DNA from: Lysinibacillus sp. FJAT-14745
GTDB taxonomy: Bacteria > Bacillota > Bacilli > Bacillales_A > Planococcaceae
Direction of reading: 5' to 3'
Length of the DNA stretch: 64,000 nucleotides
Assembly: GCF_001275675.1 (NCBI RefSeq)
Contig: NZ_LITM01000007.1
Span: forward strand, 12,868 to 76,867
Shown: one piece after another, positions 8,491 to 17,507 of the stretch
Position numbering within the stretch: the stretch's first letter is position 1
How the letters are laid out: every line of letters begins with the position of its first letter
Notes under the pieces: generated by a model
What the model was told of the DNA's origin: nothing
The model's input: only the letters and a program-made list of their open reading frames with translations
Databases searched by the model: none
Translations under genes and position numbers: made by a program

Positions 8491-8524
8491 AAAAGGATTC
8501 ACAAAACTATTTGTGAATCCTTTT
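8491..8524 (+). terminator. Intrinsic terminator after the 7592 gene
   Basis: A perfect 14-bp stem AAAAGGATTCACAA/TTGTGAATCCTTTT with 6-nt loop and flanking A and T runs, so it could act in both directions. Confidence 0.88.
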
Positions 8525-8533
8525 ACTTTATTA

Positions 8534-8595
8534 TGTCGCCCAGCCTTCACTCCAATCAATTAATACATTTTAACAAACGTCATCTCCAACTTCGT
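8534..8595 (+). repeat. F2 repeat right-end fragment
   Basis: GTCGCCCAGCCTTCACTCCA and the following tail (AACAAACGTCATCTCCAACTT) match the right end of the full F2 copies. Nothing else is evident from here to the pbpD Shine-Dalgarno. Confidence 0.55.
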
Positions 8596-8699
8596 AGCAA
8601 AATTATTTGATAAATACAAATTAGGTCTGAACGCGTATTTGGAAACAATCCAAATTATGTTATTCTGTTCAATGACTCATATTTAGAGTGGAGGCACAC

Positions 8700-10550
8700 A
8701 TGAAAAAGGCTTTTGGTTTTTTTATCATTTTACTATCCTTGCCTGCCCTTTGGTGGATTAGTACAAATATTAGGACAGAAATCAATATGGCACAAGCGCA
8801 CGAGGAGCAAATTGCTAGCGCTATTCATTTACCGGAAGTACAGCCACAGCTTCCAGTAACACTTATTGATCGAAACGGCAAAACATTTAGCGAAGAATAT
8901 GTCGAATGGCGGCAACCTTTACCATTACAGAAAATCCCAAAAATTGCCCAGGAAATTTTTATCGCAAGTGAGGACGCTCATTTTTATGAGCATATCGGCT
9001 TTGACTTCAGTGCTATCATCCGTGCAGTTGTTGCTAACTCAAGCACAAATTCATCTTCTCAAGGTGCTAGCACCATTACACAACAGCTCGTTCGTATGCG
9101 TTATTTATCCGACGAAAAAACATATGAACGAAAATTAACAGAGATTTTTTACTCTCATGAGCTTGAGAAAGAATTTGATAAAGACGAGATTTTAACGATG
9201 TATCTAAATGAAGCCTATTTTAGCAATCAAGTTTATGGAATCGGTGGGGCAGCTACATATTATTTTCAGAAACCACTCCAAGAATTATCTATAGCTGAAA
9301 TTGCATTTATTGCTGCCATTCCAAATAACCCCTCACTGTATAATCCTTTAAAAAACTTTGATAAAACAAAGGCGAGACAGGAGCGGCTGTTAGATACACT
9401 CGCAGCAAGTGGCGCTATAACAAAAGAAGATGCTATTACATATAAAGCAGAAACGATAACGTTACATGTAAAAAATAAAGTACAAAGCTACCCTATGTAC
9501 AGCACTTACGTCTTACAAGAGCTTAGATGGTTAGTTGCAGAAAAAGAAGGTTATTCAGATCGACTTGCCAAAACACAAAGCGAGGAAGAGCAGAAAAAAA
9601 TCAAAGCGCAGCTAGACAATCGACTCAATACATTATTTCAAAATGGATTAACGATTTATACCGCGCTAAATCCAGACAAACAAGCACATGATGAGAAGAA
9701 AATGACTGCAATTCTAGGTTCAGGCAAATTACAAGCAGCTGGAGCAGTTATTGATAATACATCTCGTGAAGTTGTTAGTCTTTATGCTGGGAAAAACTAT
9801 GAAAAGTTTGGTTATCATCGTGCCTTTCAAGGTACGCGTCAGCCAGGCTCTGCTTTTAAGCCACTAGCGGTATATGCTCCTTTCTTTGAAACGACAGCAC
9901 ACACACCCGATTCTATCGTTAGTGGTGGCAGTTATTGTGTCGGTTCATTTTGTCCACAAAACTATGGAGGCTTTAAATACGGTGATGTACCAATTCGAGT
10001 AGCATTTCGATATAGCTATAATACATCGGCTCTCCGTCTCTTTAACACAGTCGGAGTTGACAAAGCCTTCAGTTACTTAGATCGTTTTCACTTCCGCTCT
10101 ATCGGGGCAAAAGATCATAATTATGCGGCCTCTCTAGGAGGATTAACGTATGGTGTTACAGCACTTGAACTAGCAGACGCCTATACAAGTTTTATAGACG
10201 GCTCATACGTACTGGCCCATAGCATCCGTAAAGTGACAGCAGCTGATGGCACAGAGCTTTACAGCTGGGATTCAGAACGCGATCAAATTTGGTCACCGAA
10301 AACCGTTAAGTATATGCGTTCGATGCTTGCAGATGTTGTTACTAAAGGTACAGGACAAGGCGTTTATAGTAGAAGTAACTATGTCGGTGCCAAAACGGGA
10401 ACAACTAACGACTATCGTGACTACTGGCTCGCTGGATTAAATGATGAATACACTGCAGCAGTATGGCTTGGCTACGATAAGCCACAATCTATGGAGAGAT
10501 TAGAAGCGTATAAGATTCATCACAAGCTATTTAATGTTCTACTGGAATAA
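8700..10550 (+). CDS. pbpD: Class A penicillin-binding protein, PBP4 (PbpD)
   Basis: The 616-residue bifunctional peptidoglycan synthase acts outside the membrane. One membrane anchor (residues 4-22) is followed by a GT51 glycosyltransferase domain with the catalytic Glu in SEDAHFYEHIGFD (about residue 92) and QGASTITQQLVR. A penicillin-binding transpeptidase domain then shows RQPGSAFKPL (nucleophile Ser about 385), SYNTS and AKTGTTND (about 563). The cysteine pair in the insert before SYNTS (YCVGSFCPQNY) is also present in B. subtilis PbpD, and yufK/mrp follow as in B. subtilis. The ATG at 8700 has GGAGG at 5-nt spacing; an in-frame GTG at 8688 is upstream of that site. Confidence 0.93.
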   Translation: MKKAFGFFIILLSLPALWWISTNIRTEINMAQAHEEQIASAIHLPEVQPQLPVTLIDRNGKTFSEEYVEWRQPLPLQKIPKIAQEIFIASEDAHFYEHIGFDFSAIIRAVVANSSTNSSSQGASTITQQLVRMRYLSDEKTYERKLTEIFYSHELEKEFDKDEILTMYLNEAYFSNQVYGIGGAATYYFQKPLQELSIAEIAFIAAIPNNPSLYNPLKNFDKTKARQERLLDTLAASGAITKEDAITYKAETITLHVKNKVQSYPMYSTYVLQELRWLVAEKEGYSDRLAKTQSEEEQKKIKAQLDNRLNTLFQNGLTIYTALNPDKQAHDEKKMTAILGSGKLQAAGAVIDNTSREVVSLYAGKNYEKFGYHRAFQGTRQPGSAFKPLAVYAPFFETTAHTPDSIVSGGSYCVGSFCPQNYGGFKYGDVPIRVAFRYSYNTSALRLFNTVGVDKAFSYLDRFHFRSIGAKDHNYAASLGGLTYGVTALELADAYTSFIDGSYVLAHSIRKVTAADGTELYSWDSERDQIWSPKTVKYMRSMLADVVTKGTGQGVYSRSNYVGAKTGTTNDYRDYWLAGLNDEYTAAVWLGYDKPQSMERLEAYKIHHKLFNVLLE

Positions 10551-10560
10551 AGTAAACTAA

Positions 10561-10606
10561 AAGGAGCAGCCCTGAGTGAAATTCTTCACTCTCGGGCTGC
10601 TCCTTT
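10561..10606. terminator. Bidirectional terminator between pbpD and yufK
   Basis: The stem AAGGAGCAGCCC / GGGCTGCTCCTTTT has an additional inner pairing, with T runs on both strands. It serves convergent pbpD and yufK. Confidence 0.92.
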
Positions 10607-10654
10607 TATTGTATAACGTTACTATGTAATTGAATAAGATGTAAACCGTAGCGT

Positions 10655-11218
10655 TTAATGAGCAAACGGTAAGCTTGCTAAGATGCCATTATACAATTTT
10701 AAAACAACATAAACAAATAGCGATAATAGTATAGTCCACATAAAAAGTTCAAATACTAATAAGCCAATCGTTCCACCCATCGACATAAAATGACTCATTT
10801 TATAGATAAGGTAAATAAAGTAGATAAGAACGGTTAAGACAAAAATACCTACTAAAACGTAAATAAATTGAATAGCAAAGGCTGAACATATTGCACCAAC
10901 CAATAAAATGATATATCCGCCTCGTGCTTGATTAACTGTCGCACCATCATTATCCTTGGAGAAAAATAACATTCCTAGCTCATGAATAGTTTCCCCTACT
11001 AATTTTAATGCTGAAAATAACATAAAAAAGATCCCAGCAAAGACAATTAGCAAAAAAACACGGAGCTCGAAATCGGATAAAAACTCCCGCATGCCGGAAT
11101 ACACACCGATTGCATGAAAAACTTGCAATGATTCACTTACAGCATACATCCCAAATGTCAAACTAAACAATAAAATTGTGATTAATGGTAGATAACCATA
11201 AATATAAGGATTCTTCAT
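10655..11218 (-). CDS. yufK: YufK family integral membrane protein (DUF5366)
   Basis: The 187-residue protein has about five hydrophobic helices (residues 8-25, 52-75, 97-115, 118-138, 150-172). Its length and position between pbpD and mrpA match B. subtilis YufK. No catalytic or transport motif is visible and the function of the family is unknown. It is transcribed away from mrpA. Confidence 0.8.
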   Translation of the reverse strand: MKNPYIYGYLPLITILLFSLTFGMYAVSESLQVFHAIGVYSGMREFLSDFELRVFLLIVFAGIFFMLFSALKLVGETIHELGMLFFSKDNDGATVNQARGGYIILLVGAICSAFAIQFIYVLVGIFVLTVLIYFIYLIYKMSHFMSMGGTIGLLVFELFMWTILLSLFVYVVLKLYNGILASLPFAH

Positions 11219-11333
11219 AAAAATTTTTTCCCTCTATTGTTATTGATAACTTCCTATTTATAATATAGCCAAAATTCTTCCACTATCGCAAGCTAAATCC
11301 AATGAGTACAATGCATTCATACAAGAAGTGCGT

Positions 11334-11339
11334 TATAAT
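11334..11339 (+). promoter_or_regulatory. Possible sigma-A -10 box of the mrp operon
   Basis: TATAAT at 11334-11339, 32 bp before mrpA. No convincing -35 box lies at 17 nt, so only the -10 is supported. Confidence 0.35.
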
Positions 11340-11371
11340 TAACATACTTATCTGCATAAAGGAGGATTTTT

Positions 11372-13786
11372 TTGTTACAAGTACTTTATATTTTCATTCC
11401 AATGCTTGCCGCAATATTTGTGCCATTTTTATATAAAAGCATTAAAAATATTCACACAGGCTGGTTTGTTCTTGCAGTACCTGCTACACTCGCGATTATT
11501 TACGCATCTTATATCGGAAAAGTAGCAGATGGTAAAGTATTTCTTGAAGAGCTTCCTTGGATTCCATCGCTTGATATTTCCATCGTTTCTTATTTAGATG
11601 GACTTAGCTTGCTTTTCTCATTGCTAATTACTGGAATTGGTTCATTGGTCGTACTTTACTCTATTTTTTACTTAGACAAACATAAAGAAAAATTACATAA
11701 TTTTTATGTTTACTTATTACTATTTATGACAGCAATGCTCGGAGTAGTACAGTCAGATCATTTAATTACTCTGTACTTCTTTTGGGAGCTAACATCAATT
11801 TCATCATTTTTACTGATTGGCTATTGGTATTCTCGTGATGCCTCTCGCTTTGGTGCACTTAAATCAATGATGATTACAGTCGGTGGCGGCTTAATGATGT
11901 TAGGAGGATTCATTCTTCTTTATTTAATGGGAGGAACGTATTCAATCCGTGAACTTATTGTCATGACACCTAATTTAGTGCAGCATCCGATGTTCACCTG
12001 GTCGCTTGTTTTAATACTTCTAGGAGCATTTACGAAATCTGCCCAATTCCCATTCTACATTTGGTTACCAGATGCAATGGAAGCGCCAACACCAGTTAGT
12101 GCATACCTACACTCTGCAACAATGGTAAAGGCAGGTATTTATTTAGTTGCACGCTTTACCCCGATTTTCGCTGTTTCTGAGCTTTGGATATGGCTCGTTA
12201 CAGGCGTAGGTATCTTAACGCTATTCTGGGGTTCGTTCTTCGCAGTGAAGCAAACAGATTTAAAAGGAATCCTCGCTTTCTCTACAGTGAGTCAGCTTGG
12301 ACTTATTATGTCGTTGCTCGGCGCTAGTGCTTTAGCGTTTCATGGCAATGGGGCAACAGATACTATTAAATTTGCTGCCTTTGCGGCGATCTTCCACCTT
12401 ATCAACCATGCAACGTTTAAAGGAAGCCTATTCATGATTGCTGGTATTGTCGATCATGAAACAGGTACACGTGATATTCGTAAACTCGGTGGCTTAATGA
12501 GTCTTATGCCACTTAGCTTTACAGTAGCGGCAATCGGAAGCTTATCAATGGCTGGTCTACCGCCATTTAACGGCTTCTTGAGTAAGGAAATGTTTTTTAC
12601 TGCAATGCTTGCACTACGAAATTTCGAATTTTCAGGCTTTGAAACATGGGGAGCACTTTTCCCGATTGTTGCTTGGATTGCAAGTATATTTACATTTATC
12701 TATAGCTTCTATTTTGTTTTCAGAACATTCACTGGTAAATATAAACCAGAGAAATTACCTCGTAAACCACACGAGGCACCGATTGGCATGCTCATTTCGC
12801 CGATGATTTTAGCAGCATTAGTCGTAACAATATTCTTTATTCCGAATCTAGTTGGGGATACTTTTGTAAAGCCAGCAGTACAAGCTATTCAGCCATTCTT
12901 ATACGATTCACCAAAGGATATTGATATTCATGTGGCAGCTTGGCATGGTGAAATTACACCTGAATTACTCATGACATTTGGCATAGTACTTGTTGGGGTT
13001 CTATTGTTTGTAGCATTACCGAAATGGCAGGGTATTTATCAAAAATTCCCACGAGCTTTAACATTAAATAATGCATACGACAAAATTATGCTCGGACTAG
13101 ATGTTGGGTTAAATCGTGTATCACGTCTTTATATGACAGGCTCTATGCGTCACTACCTGCTATATATGTTTAGTAGCATTGCAGCAATTGTCATCGGTTC
13201 TTTATTTGTGAAGAATGCCTTTACAGTCTCCTTCCAAGACACTGCACCTATTCGTCCTTACGAAATCATTTTAGTTGTGGTGTTAGTCATTGGAACAGCC
13301 ATTACTATTTTGGCAAAATCACGTTTAACAGCCATTATTGGTCTTGGTGCTGTGGGCTACACAGTAGCATTATTCTTCGTTATTTTTAATGCTCCTGATT
13401 TAGCATTAACACAGCTTGTCATTGAAACGATTTCTGTTGCGCTATTTTTACTAGCATTTTATCATCTGCCTAAGCTCGGAAAACGAGAAGAGCGTATGAG
13501 GTTCCAATTAAATCGTGCGATTGTTTCCATTGCAGTCGGTGTTATGGTTACGCTTTTAGCACTGTCTGCACATTCACAAAAATTGATTCCAACTATTTCG
13601 AAGTATTATGAGGAAACAGTTTATTCAAAAGCCGGCGGTGGAAACATTGTCAACGTTATCTTAGTAGACTACCGTGGATTTGATACATTATTTGAAATTA
13701 CAGTGCTAGCTATTGCTGGGATGGCCATTTTAGCAATGATCAAGCTACGCATGAATCGAAAGGAGAAAACACATGAAAACAAATGA
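11372..13786 (+). CDS. mrpA: Na+/H+ antiporter Mrp subunit A
   Basis: This 804-residue membrane protein is the largest subunit of the multi-subunit Mrp monovalent cation/proton antiporter used for Na+ and alkali resistance. The amino two thirds resemble complex I NuoL: FFWELTSISSFLLIGYW with the key Glu, PTPVSAYLHSATMVKAGIYL with the Lys-containing helix, and INHATFKGSLFM. The C-terminal third carries the MrpB-like MNH domain (NAPDLALTQLVIET and VILVDYRGFDTLFEI). The length equals that of B. subtilis MrpA (about 801). The TTG start at 11372 has AAAGGAGG at good spacing. It overlaps mrpB by 14 bp. Confidence 0.96.
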   Translation: MLQVLYIFIPMLAAIFVPFLYKSIKNIHTGWFVLAVPATLAIIYASYIGKVADGKVFLEELPWIPSLDISIVSYLDGLSLLFSLLITGIGSLVVLYSIFYLDKHKEKLHNFYVYLLLFMTAMLGVVQSDHLITLYFFWELTSISSFLLIGYWYSRDASRFGALKSMMITVGGGLMMLGGFILLYLMGGTYSIRELIVMTPNLVQHPMFTWSLVLILLGAFTKSAQFPFYIWLPDAMEAPTPVSAYLHSATMVKAGIYLVARFTPIFAVSELWIWLVTGVGILTLFWGSFFAVKQTDLKGILAFSTVSQLGLIMSLLGASALAFHGNGATDTIKFAAFAAIFHLINHATFKGSLFMIAGIVDHETGTRDIRKLGGLMSLMPLSFTVAAIGSLSMAGLPPFNGFLSKEMFFTAMLALRNFEFSGFETWGALFPIVAWIASIFTFIYSFYFVFRTFTGKYKPEKLPRKPHEAPIGMLISPMILAALVVTIFFIPNLVGDTFVKPAVQAIQPFLYDSPKDIDIHVAAWHGEITPELLMTFGIVLVGVLLFVALPKWQGIYQKFPRALTLNNAYDKIMLGLDVGLNRVSRLYMTGSMRHYLLYMFSSIAAIVIGSLFVKNAFTVSFQDTAPIRPYEIILVVVLVIGTAITILAKSRLTAIIGLGAVGYTVALFFVIFNAPDLALTQLVIETISVALFLLAFYHLPKLGKREERMRFQLNRAIVSIAVGVMVTLLALSAHSQKLIPTISKYYEETVYSKAGGGNIVNVILVDYRGFDTLFEITVLAIAGMAILAMIKLRMNRKEKTHENK

Positions 13787-14195
13787 TGTCATTATACAAT
13801 TTACAACAAAAATTGTATTCTTCATTATTTTCTTCTTCTCCATTCATATTTTCCTTGCTGGTCATTACACACCTGGAGGCGGCTTTGTTGGTGGACTTTT
13901 AACATCGAGTGCGATCGTGCTCTTAGTCCTTGCTTTTGATTTAAATACGGTTCGTAAGGTTTTACCTATAAATTATACGTATTTAACAGCAATTGGCTTA
14001 CTACTAGCACTTGCAACAGCCGCTTTCCCAATGTTTGTAGGTAAACCGTTTTTTACACATTTCTTTGATTATTTCGATTTACCGCTTCTAGGTAGACAGT
14101 CCTTACACACGGCTATGCTTTTTGATAGCGGTGTCTATTTGGTTGTTGTCGGCGTTACGATGACCATTATTCAAACGATTGGAGAGGATGAATAA
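13773..14195 (+). CDS. mrpB: Na+/H+ antiporter Mrp subunit B
   Basis: The 140-residue, four-helix membrane protein contains the subunit signature HIFLAGHYTPGGGFVGGLLTSSA. It pairs with the C-terminal part of MrpA in the complex. It overlaps mrpA by 14 bp and shares its last base with the mrpC start (TAATG), a sign of translational coupling. Confidence 0.95.
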   Translation: MKTNDVIIQFTTKIVFFIIFFFSIHIFLAGHYTPGGGFVGGLLTSSAIVLLVLAFDLNTVRKVLPINYTYLTAIGLLLALATAAFPMFVGKPFFTHFFDYFDLPLLGRQSLHTAMLFDSGVYLVVVGVTMTIIQTIGEDE

Positions 14196-14536
14196 TGGAA
14201 ATATTGATGGCGTTTGTCATAGGCTTTCTGTTTATGGCGGCGATTTATTTAATCTTATCCAAAAGCTTATTACGTATTATTATCGGGACAGGTCTTTTAA
14301 GTCATGGCGCCCATCTTCTCATTTTAACGATGGGCGGGCTAGGTGGAGAAGCGCCACCAGTTTTAAAGGAAGGGGCAAAAACTTTTGCAGACCCATTACC
14401 ACAGGCGCTTATTTTAACAGCGATTGTTATTAGTTTTGGGGTAACAGCGTTCTTCCTTGTACTTGCTTACCGTTCTTATCAGGAGCTCGAGACAGATGAT
14501 ATAAGCTTAATGAGAGGAAGTGATGAGGATGAATAA
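14195..14536 (+). CDS. mrpC: Na+/H+ antiporter Mrp subunit C (NuoK-like)
   Basis: The 113-residue protein has three membrane helices and resembles complex I subunit NuoK/MnhC: SKSLLRIIIGTGLLSHGAHLLIL, then DPLPQALILTAIVISFGVTAF. The end overlaps mrpD by 8 bp. Confidence 0.95.
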   Translation: MEILMAFVIGFLFMAAIYLILSKSLLRIIIGTGLLSHGAHLLILTMGGLGGEAPPVLKEGAKTFADPLPQALILTAIVISFGVTAFFLVLAYRSYQELETDDISLMRGSDEDE

Positions 14537-16016
14537 CTTCCTTCTACTGCCAATTATCATTCCGTTTTTCTTCGGTATGATTTTAATGTTTGGGCAAAAA
14601 AACTTAAAATACCAGCGTTCATTCGCATTACTTGGTATAGGGCTCGCACTTACATCAGCCATTTCACTGCTTTTAAAGGTGAAAAATGACGGTATCCAAA
14701 AGGTGACATTCGGAGATTGGCCTGTGCCATATGGCATTACAATGGTTTCTGATATGGTGTCCGCACTGCTGGTCACAACAACGCTGCTGATCGCCCTCTT
14801 TGTTGTTTGGTATGGCTTTGGTTCCATCACAAAGGAACGTGAACGCTTCTTCTATTATCCTGGAATTATGTTTATTTTAACTGGGGTTAACGGGGCATTT
14901 ACGACAGGCGATATTTTTAACCTTTTCGTGTTCTTTGAGGTATTGTTAATGGCCTCTTATTTACTCATCGTTCTTGGGGGCGAAAAAGGACAGCTTAAAG
15001 GTTCCATTAAATATATTTTAATTAATGTTATTTCATCTGCATTATTTGTTATTACAGTTGCCTACCTTTACTCTGTAGTAGGTACATTAAACATGGCAGA
15101 TATTGCGGTAAAGATTGCAGAAATTAATCAGCCAGGTATCGTTACCGTTATAGCTGTACTATTTTTAATGGTATTTGGGTTAAAAGCGGCTATTTTCCCG
15201 CTATACTTCTGGCTTCCAACTTCTTATGCAGCAGCACCTATACCAGTACTAACGCTATTTGGTGCACTACTAACAAAGGTTGGCATTTACGCGATTACCC
15301 GAACATATACATTGTTCTTTGTTCATGATTTATCGTATACACATGATCTACTGATGGCATTAGCAGTTGCAACAATTATTGCGGGCTGCATTGGCGCACT
15401 TGCCTATCATGATGTGAAGCTCATCATTATCTATAATATTGTCATAGCTGTAGGTGTTATTTTATTCGGTGTATCTCAAATGAATGAGGTTGCTCTAAAG
15501 GGTGCAATGTTTTATTTAATTCATGACATGCTTATTAAAGCAGCGCTCTTTATGTTGATCGGTATAATCATCTACATTACCGGCACATCCGATTTACGAA
15601 AAATGGGCGGTCTTATGAAGAAATATCCCGCTCTCGGTTGGTGCTATTTAATTGCAGCATTTGGTTTAGCAGGGATTCCTCCACTTAGTGGCTTCGTTGG
15701 AAAGCTGTTAATTGTACAGGGAGGTTTTGAAGCAGGCAGTAAATGGAGCAGTATTTTTATTTTAGCTTCGTCTCTTCTCGTTTTATTGTCTGTTATTCGT
15801 ATTTTCCTTTATGCCTTTTGGGGTGAAGAAAAAGAAACAACGGGTACTGTCGATAAAAAAGTCTACAATACACTATTTGTGCCTACTGTGCTTTTAGTGC
15901 TCATTACTGTAGCGTATGGTGTAGGCTCTGAATGGATTACTCCATTTATGGACGATGCGGCAAAACTATTAAGTGATCCATCTATTTATATAGATGCTGT
16001 AATGAAGGAGGATTAG
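14529..16016 (+). CDS. mrpD: Na+/H+ antiporter Mrp subunit D (NuoM/N-like)
   Basis: The 495-residue polytopic subunit is homologous to the antiporter-like subunits of complex I. Motifs are FNLFVFFEVLLMASYLL (conserved Glu in TM5), FGLKAAIFPLYFWLPTSYAAAPIP (Lys and Pro in the broken helix) and LIHDMLIKAALFM. Starts at 14520 (GTG), 14523 and 14529 are in frame. The ATG at 14529 gives MNNFLLLPIIIP as in B. subtilis MrpD and stands 8 nt after AGAGGAAG. Confidence 0.95.
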   Translation: MNNFLLLPIIIPFFFGMILMFGQKNLKYQRSFALLGIGLALTSAISLLLKVKNDGIQKVTFGDWPVPYGITMVSDMVSALLVTTTLLIALFVVWYGFGSITKERERFFYYPGIMFILTGVNGAFTTGDIFNLFVFFEVLLMASYLLIVLGGEKGQLKGSIKYILINVISSALFVITVAYLYSVVGTLNMADIAVKIAEINQPGIVTVIAVLFLMVFGLKAAIFPLYFWLPTSYAAAPIPVLTLFGALLTKVGIYAITRTYTLFFVHDLSYTHDLLMALAVATIIAGCIGALAYHDVKLIIIYNIVIAVGVILFGVSQMNEVALKGAMFYLIHDMLIKAALFMLIGIIIYITGTSDLRKMGGLMKKYPALGWCYLIAAFGLAGIPPLSGFVGKLLIVQGGFEAGSKWSSIFILASSLLVLLSVIRIFLYAFWGEEKETTGTVDKKVYNTLFVPTVLLVLITVAYGVGSEWITPFMDDAAKLLSDPSIYIDAVMKED

Positions 16017-16020
16017 AGAT

Positions 16021-16500
16021 ATGGCATTTCAAATTATTTTAAATGTTGTACTTGCCTTCGTTTGGATGTTCCTTTCTTCTAATTACACAGCAACAGGCTT
16101 TATCGTTGGGTTCATTCTCGGTATTATATTGCTCATTATTATGCGTAGATTTTTTACTGCTCGTCTTTACGTCTACCGTATATGGGCAATCATTAAACTG
16201 ACTTTACTCTTTTTAAAGGAGTTAGTGTTAGCGAATATACAAGTTCTTCGAGTAGTCTTAAAACCAAAGTTAGATATGCAGCCTGCGTTCTTTGCCTATC
16301 CGACTGTTTTAACACAAGAATGGGAAATTACATTATTATCGAGTCTCATTACGTTAACGCCTGGTACTGTAGTAGTGCACGTATCAGATGATGCAAAAAC
16401 TTTGTATGTGCATGCGATCGACATGAGTGATGTCGATGAAGCGATTACAGCAATTCGAGATTCATTTGAGAAAGCGATTTTGGAGGTGAGTAAATCATGA
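16021..16500 (+). CDS. mrpE: Na+/H+ antiporter Mrp subunit E
   Basis: The 159-residue protein has amino-terminal membrane helices and a soluble C-terminal domain. The family motifs KPAFFAYPT-like (DMQPAFFAYPTVLTQEWEITLLSSLITLTPGT) and LYVHAIDMSD are present. Four bases separate it from mrpD, with GGAGG inside the mrpD end. It overlaps mrpF by 4 bp. Confidence 0.95.
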   Translation: MAFQIILNVVLAFVWMFLSSNYTATGFIVGFILGIILLIIMRRFFTARLYVYRIWAIIKLTLLFLKELVLANIQVLRVVLKPKLDMQPAFFAYPTVLTQEWEITLLSSLITLTPGTVVVHVSDDAKTLYVHAIDMSDVDEAITAIRDSFEKAILEVSKS

Positions 16501-16778
16501 CAACGTTTATTATTGTTTCGATTGTAGTGATTTGCTTATCAATGATTGCAGTCATTTATCGAATGGTTAAAGGACCTTCTGCATCCGATCGTGTGGTAGC
16601 GTTGGATTCATTGGGTGTATCAGTAATCTCGCTAATTGGACTGTTTTCAGTACTGGTTGAAACAAGCTTCTTCCTGGAGATTATATTATTGTTAGCGATT
16701 TTATCGTTTATCGGTACTGTTGCTTTCTCTAAATTCATAGAGAAAGGAGACATCATTAAACGTGACAATTCTCGCTAA
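16497..16778 (+). CDS. mrpF: Na+/H+ antiporter Mrp subunit F
   Basis: The 93-residue protein has three helices and the signature YRMVKGPSASDRVVALDSLGV typical of MrpF/MnhF. In B. subtilis this subunit is linked to cholate and Na+ efflux. It starts with a 4-bp ATGA overlap with mrpE and overlaps mrpG by 17 bp. Confidence 0.95.
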   Translation: MTTFIIVSIVVICLSMIAVIYRMVKGPSASDRVVALDSLGVSVISLIGLFSVLVETSFFLEIILLLAILSFIGTVAFSKFIEKGDIIKRDNSR

Positions 16779-17130
16779 TAGCTTAGTTATCTTTTTCATT
16801 TCTGTAGGGGTGCTATTTATAGTTGTGACAGCCATTGGTCTTGTCCGTTTACCTGATTTGTACACACGTGCGCACGCTGCTTCTAAAAGTGCAACGCTCG
16901 GTGTCATGTGTATACTCATTGGCGTATTCTTTCACTTTTGGCTTATTGAAGATCACTTTAATCCCCGTATTTTGCTCGGTATACTGTTCCTGTTCATCAC
17001 TGGTCCTGTTGGGGGGCATATTATGACTCGCTCCTCATACATCGCTGGCGTAAAACCTTGGAAAGGCACAATACACGACGAGCTTGGACCTGAAATTGAT
17101 CGAATGAAAAAGGAACAAGGCATTAAATAA
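16762..17130 (+). CDS. mrpG: Na+/H+ antiporter Mrp subunit G
   Basis: The 122-residue protein has three helices with IGLVRLPDLYTRAHAASKSATLGV, the MrpG/MnhG hallmark. The GTG start at 16762 follows GAGAAAGGAG inside mrpF. It is the last gene of the operon and is followed by two consecutive terminators. Confidence 0.95.
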   Translation: MTILANSLVIFFISVGVLFIVVTAIGLVRLPDLYTRAHAASKSATLGVMCILIGVFFHFWLIEDHFNPRILLGILFLFITGPVGGHIMTRSSYIAGVKPWKGTIHDELGPEIDRMKKEQGIK

Positions 17131-17141
17131 CTTAGATACAA

Positions 17142-17175
17142 GAATCTGCTCGAATTTAATCGGGCAGATCTTTTT
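17142..17175 (+). terminator. Terminator of the mrp operon
   Basis: Stem GAATCTGCTCG / CGGGCAGATC with one wobble, followed by five Ts. Confidence 0.85.
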
Positions 17176-17181
17176 ATTTCT

Positions 17182-17219
17182 AAAAAACCAGATGTCACTT
17201 GCTGACATCTGGTTTTTTT
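17182..17219. terminator. Second, bidirectional terminator
   Basis: A perfect stem AAAAAACCAGATGTCA / TGACATCTGGTTTTTT with 5-nt loop backs up mrpG termination and serves the convergent small gene at 17239. Confidence 0.92.
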
Positions 17220-17238
17220 GAGATCTATTTTGTTTGAA

Positions 17239-17439
17239 TTAAAATCTACGATGACCTCTAAATGGTAGACCTGGTCTGAAAAACGGTGGAAACGGTCCGA
17301 AAAATGGCGAAAATGGTCCGAAAAACGGTGGGAATGGTCCGAAAAACGGCGGGAATGGTCCGAAAAACGGTGAGAATGGTCGGAAAAACGGCCCACCGAC
17401 TGGCCCAAAGCCTCCTGGAAAACCTCCGAAGAATGTCAT
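17239..17439 (-). CDS. Small Gly/Pro/Phe-rich heptad-repeat protein
   Basis: The 66-residue protein opens MTFFGGFPGGFGPVGGPFF and then repeats a seven-residue unit of the type GPFPPFF five times, ending in a basic RGHRRF. Each heptad is encoded by a 21-bp DNA repeat around GGTCCGAAAAACGG. GGGAGGAAGCTT places a good Shine-Dalgarno before the ATG at 17439, and a terminator lies downstream, so it is probably expressed. Low-complexity Gly/Pro/aromatic proteins of this size occur as spore coat or surface proteins in Bacillales. That role is a guess. The alternative is that a non-coding 21-bp array happens to be open. Confidence 0.55.
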   Translation of the reverse strand: MTFFGGFPGGFGPVGGPFFRPFSPFFGPFPPFFGPFPPFFGPFSPFFGPFPPFFRPGLPFRGHRRF

Positions 17440-17507
17440 AAGCTTCCTCCCTTTTTTTACTCTATCTTATGTAGGAGGATGCATATATCACATGTCTATT
17501 GCCTATT

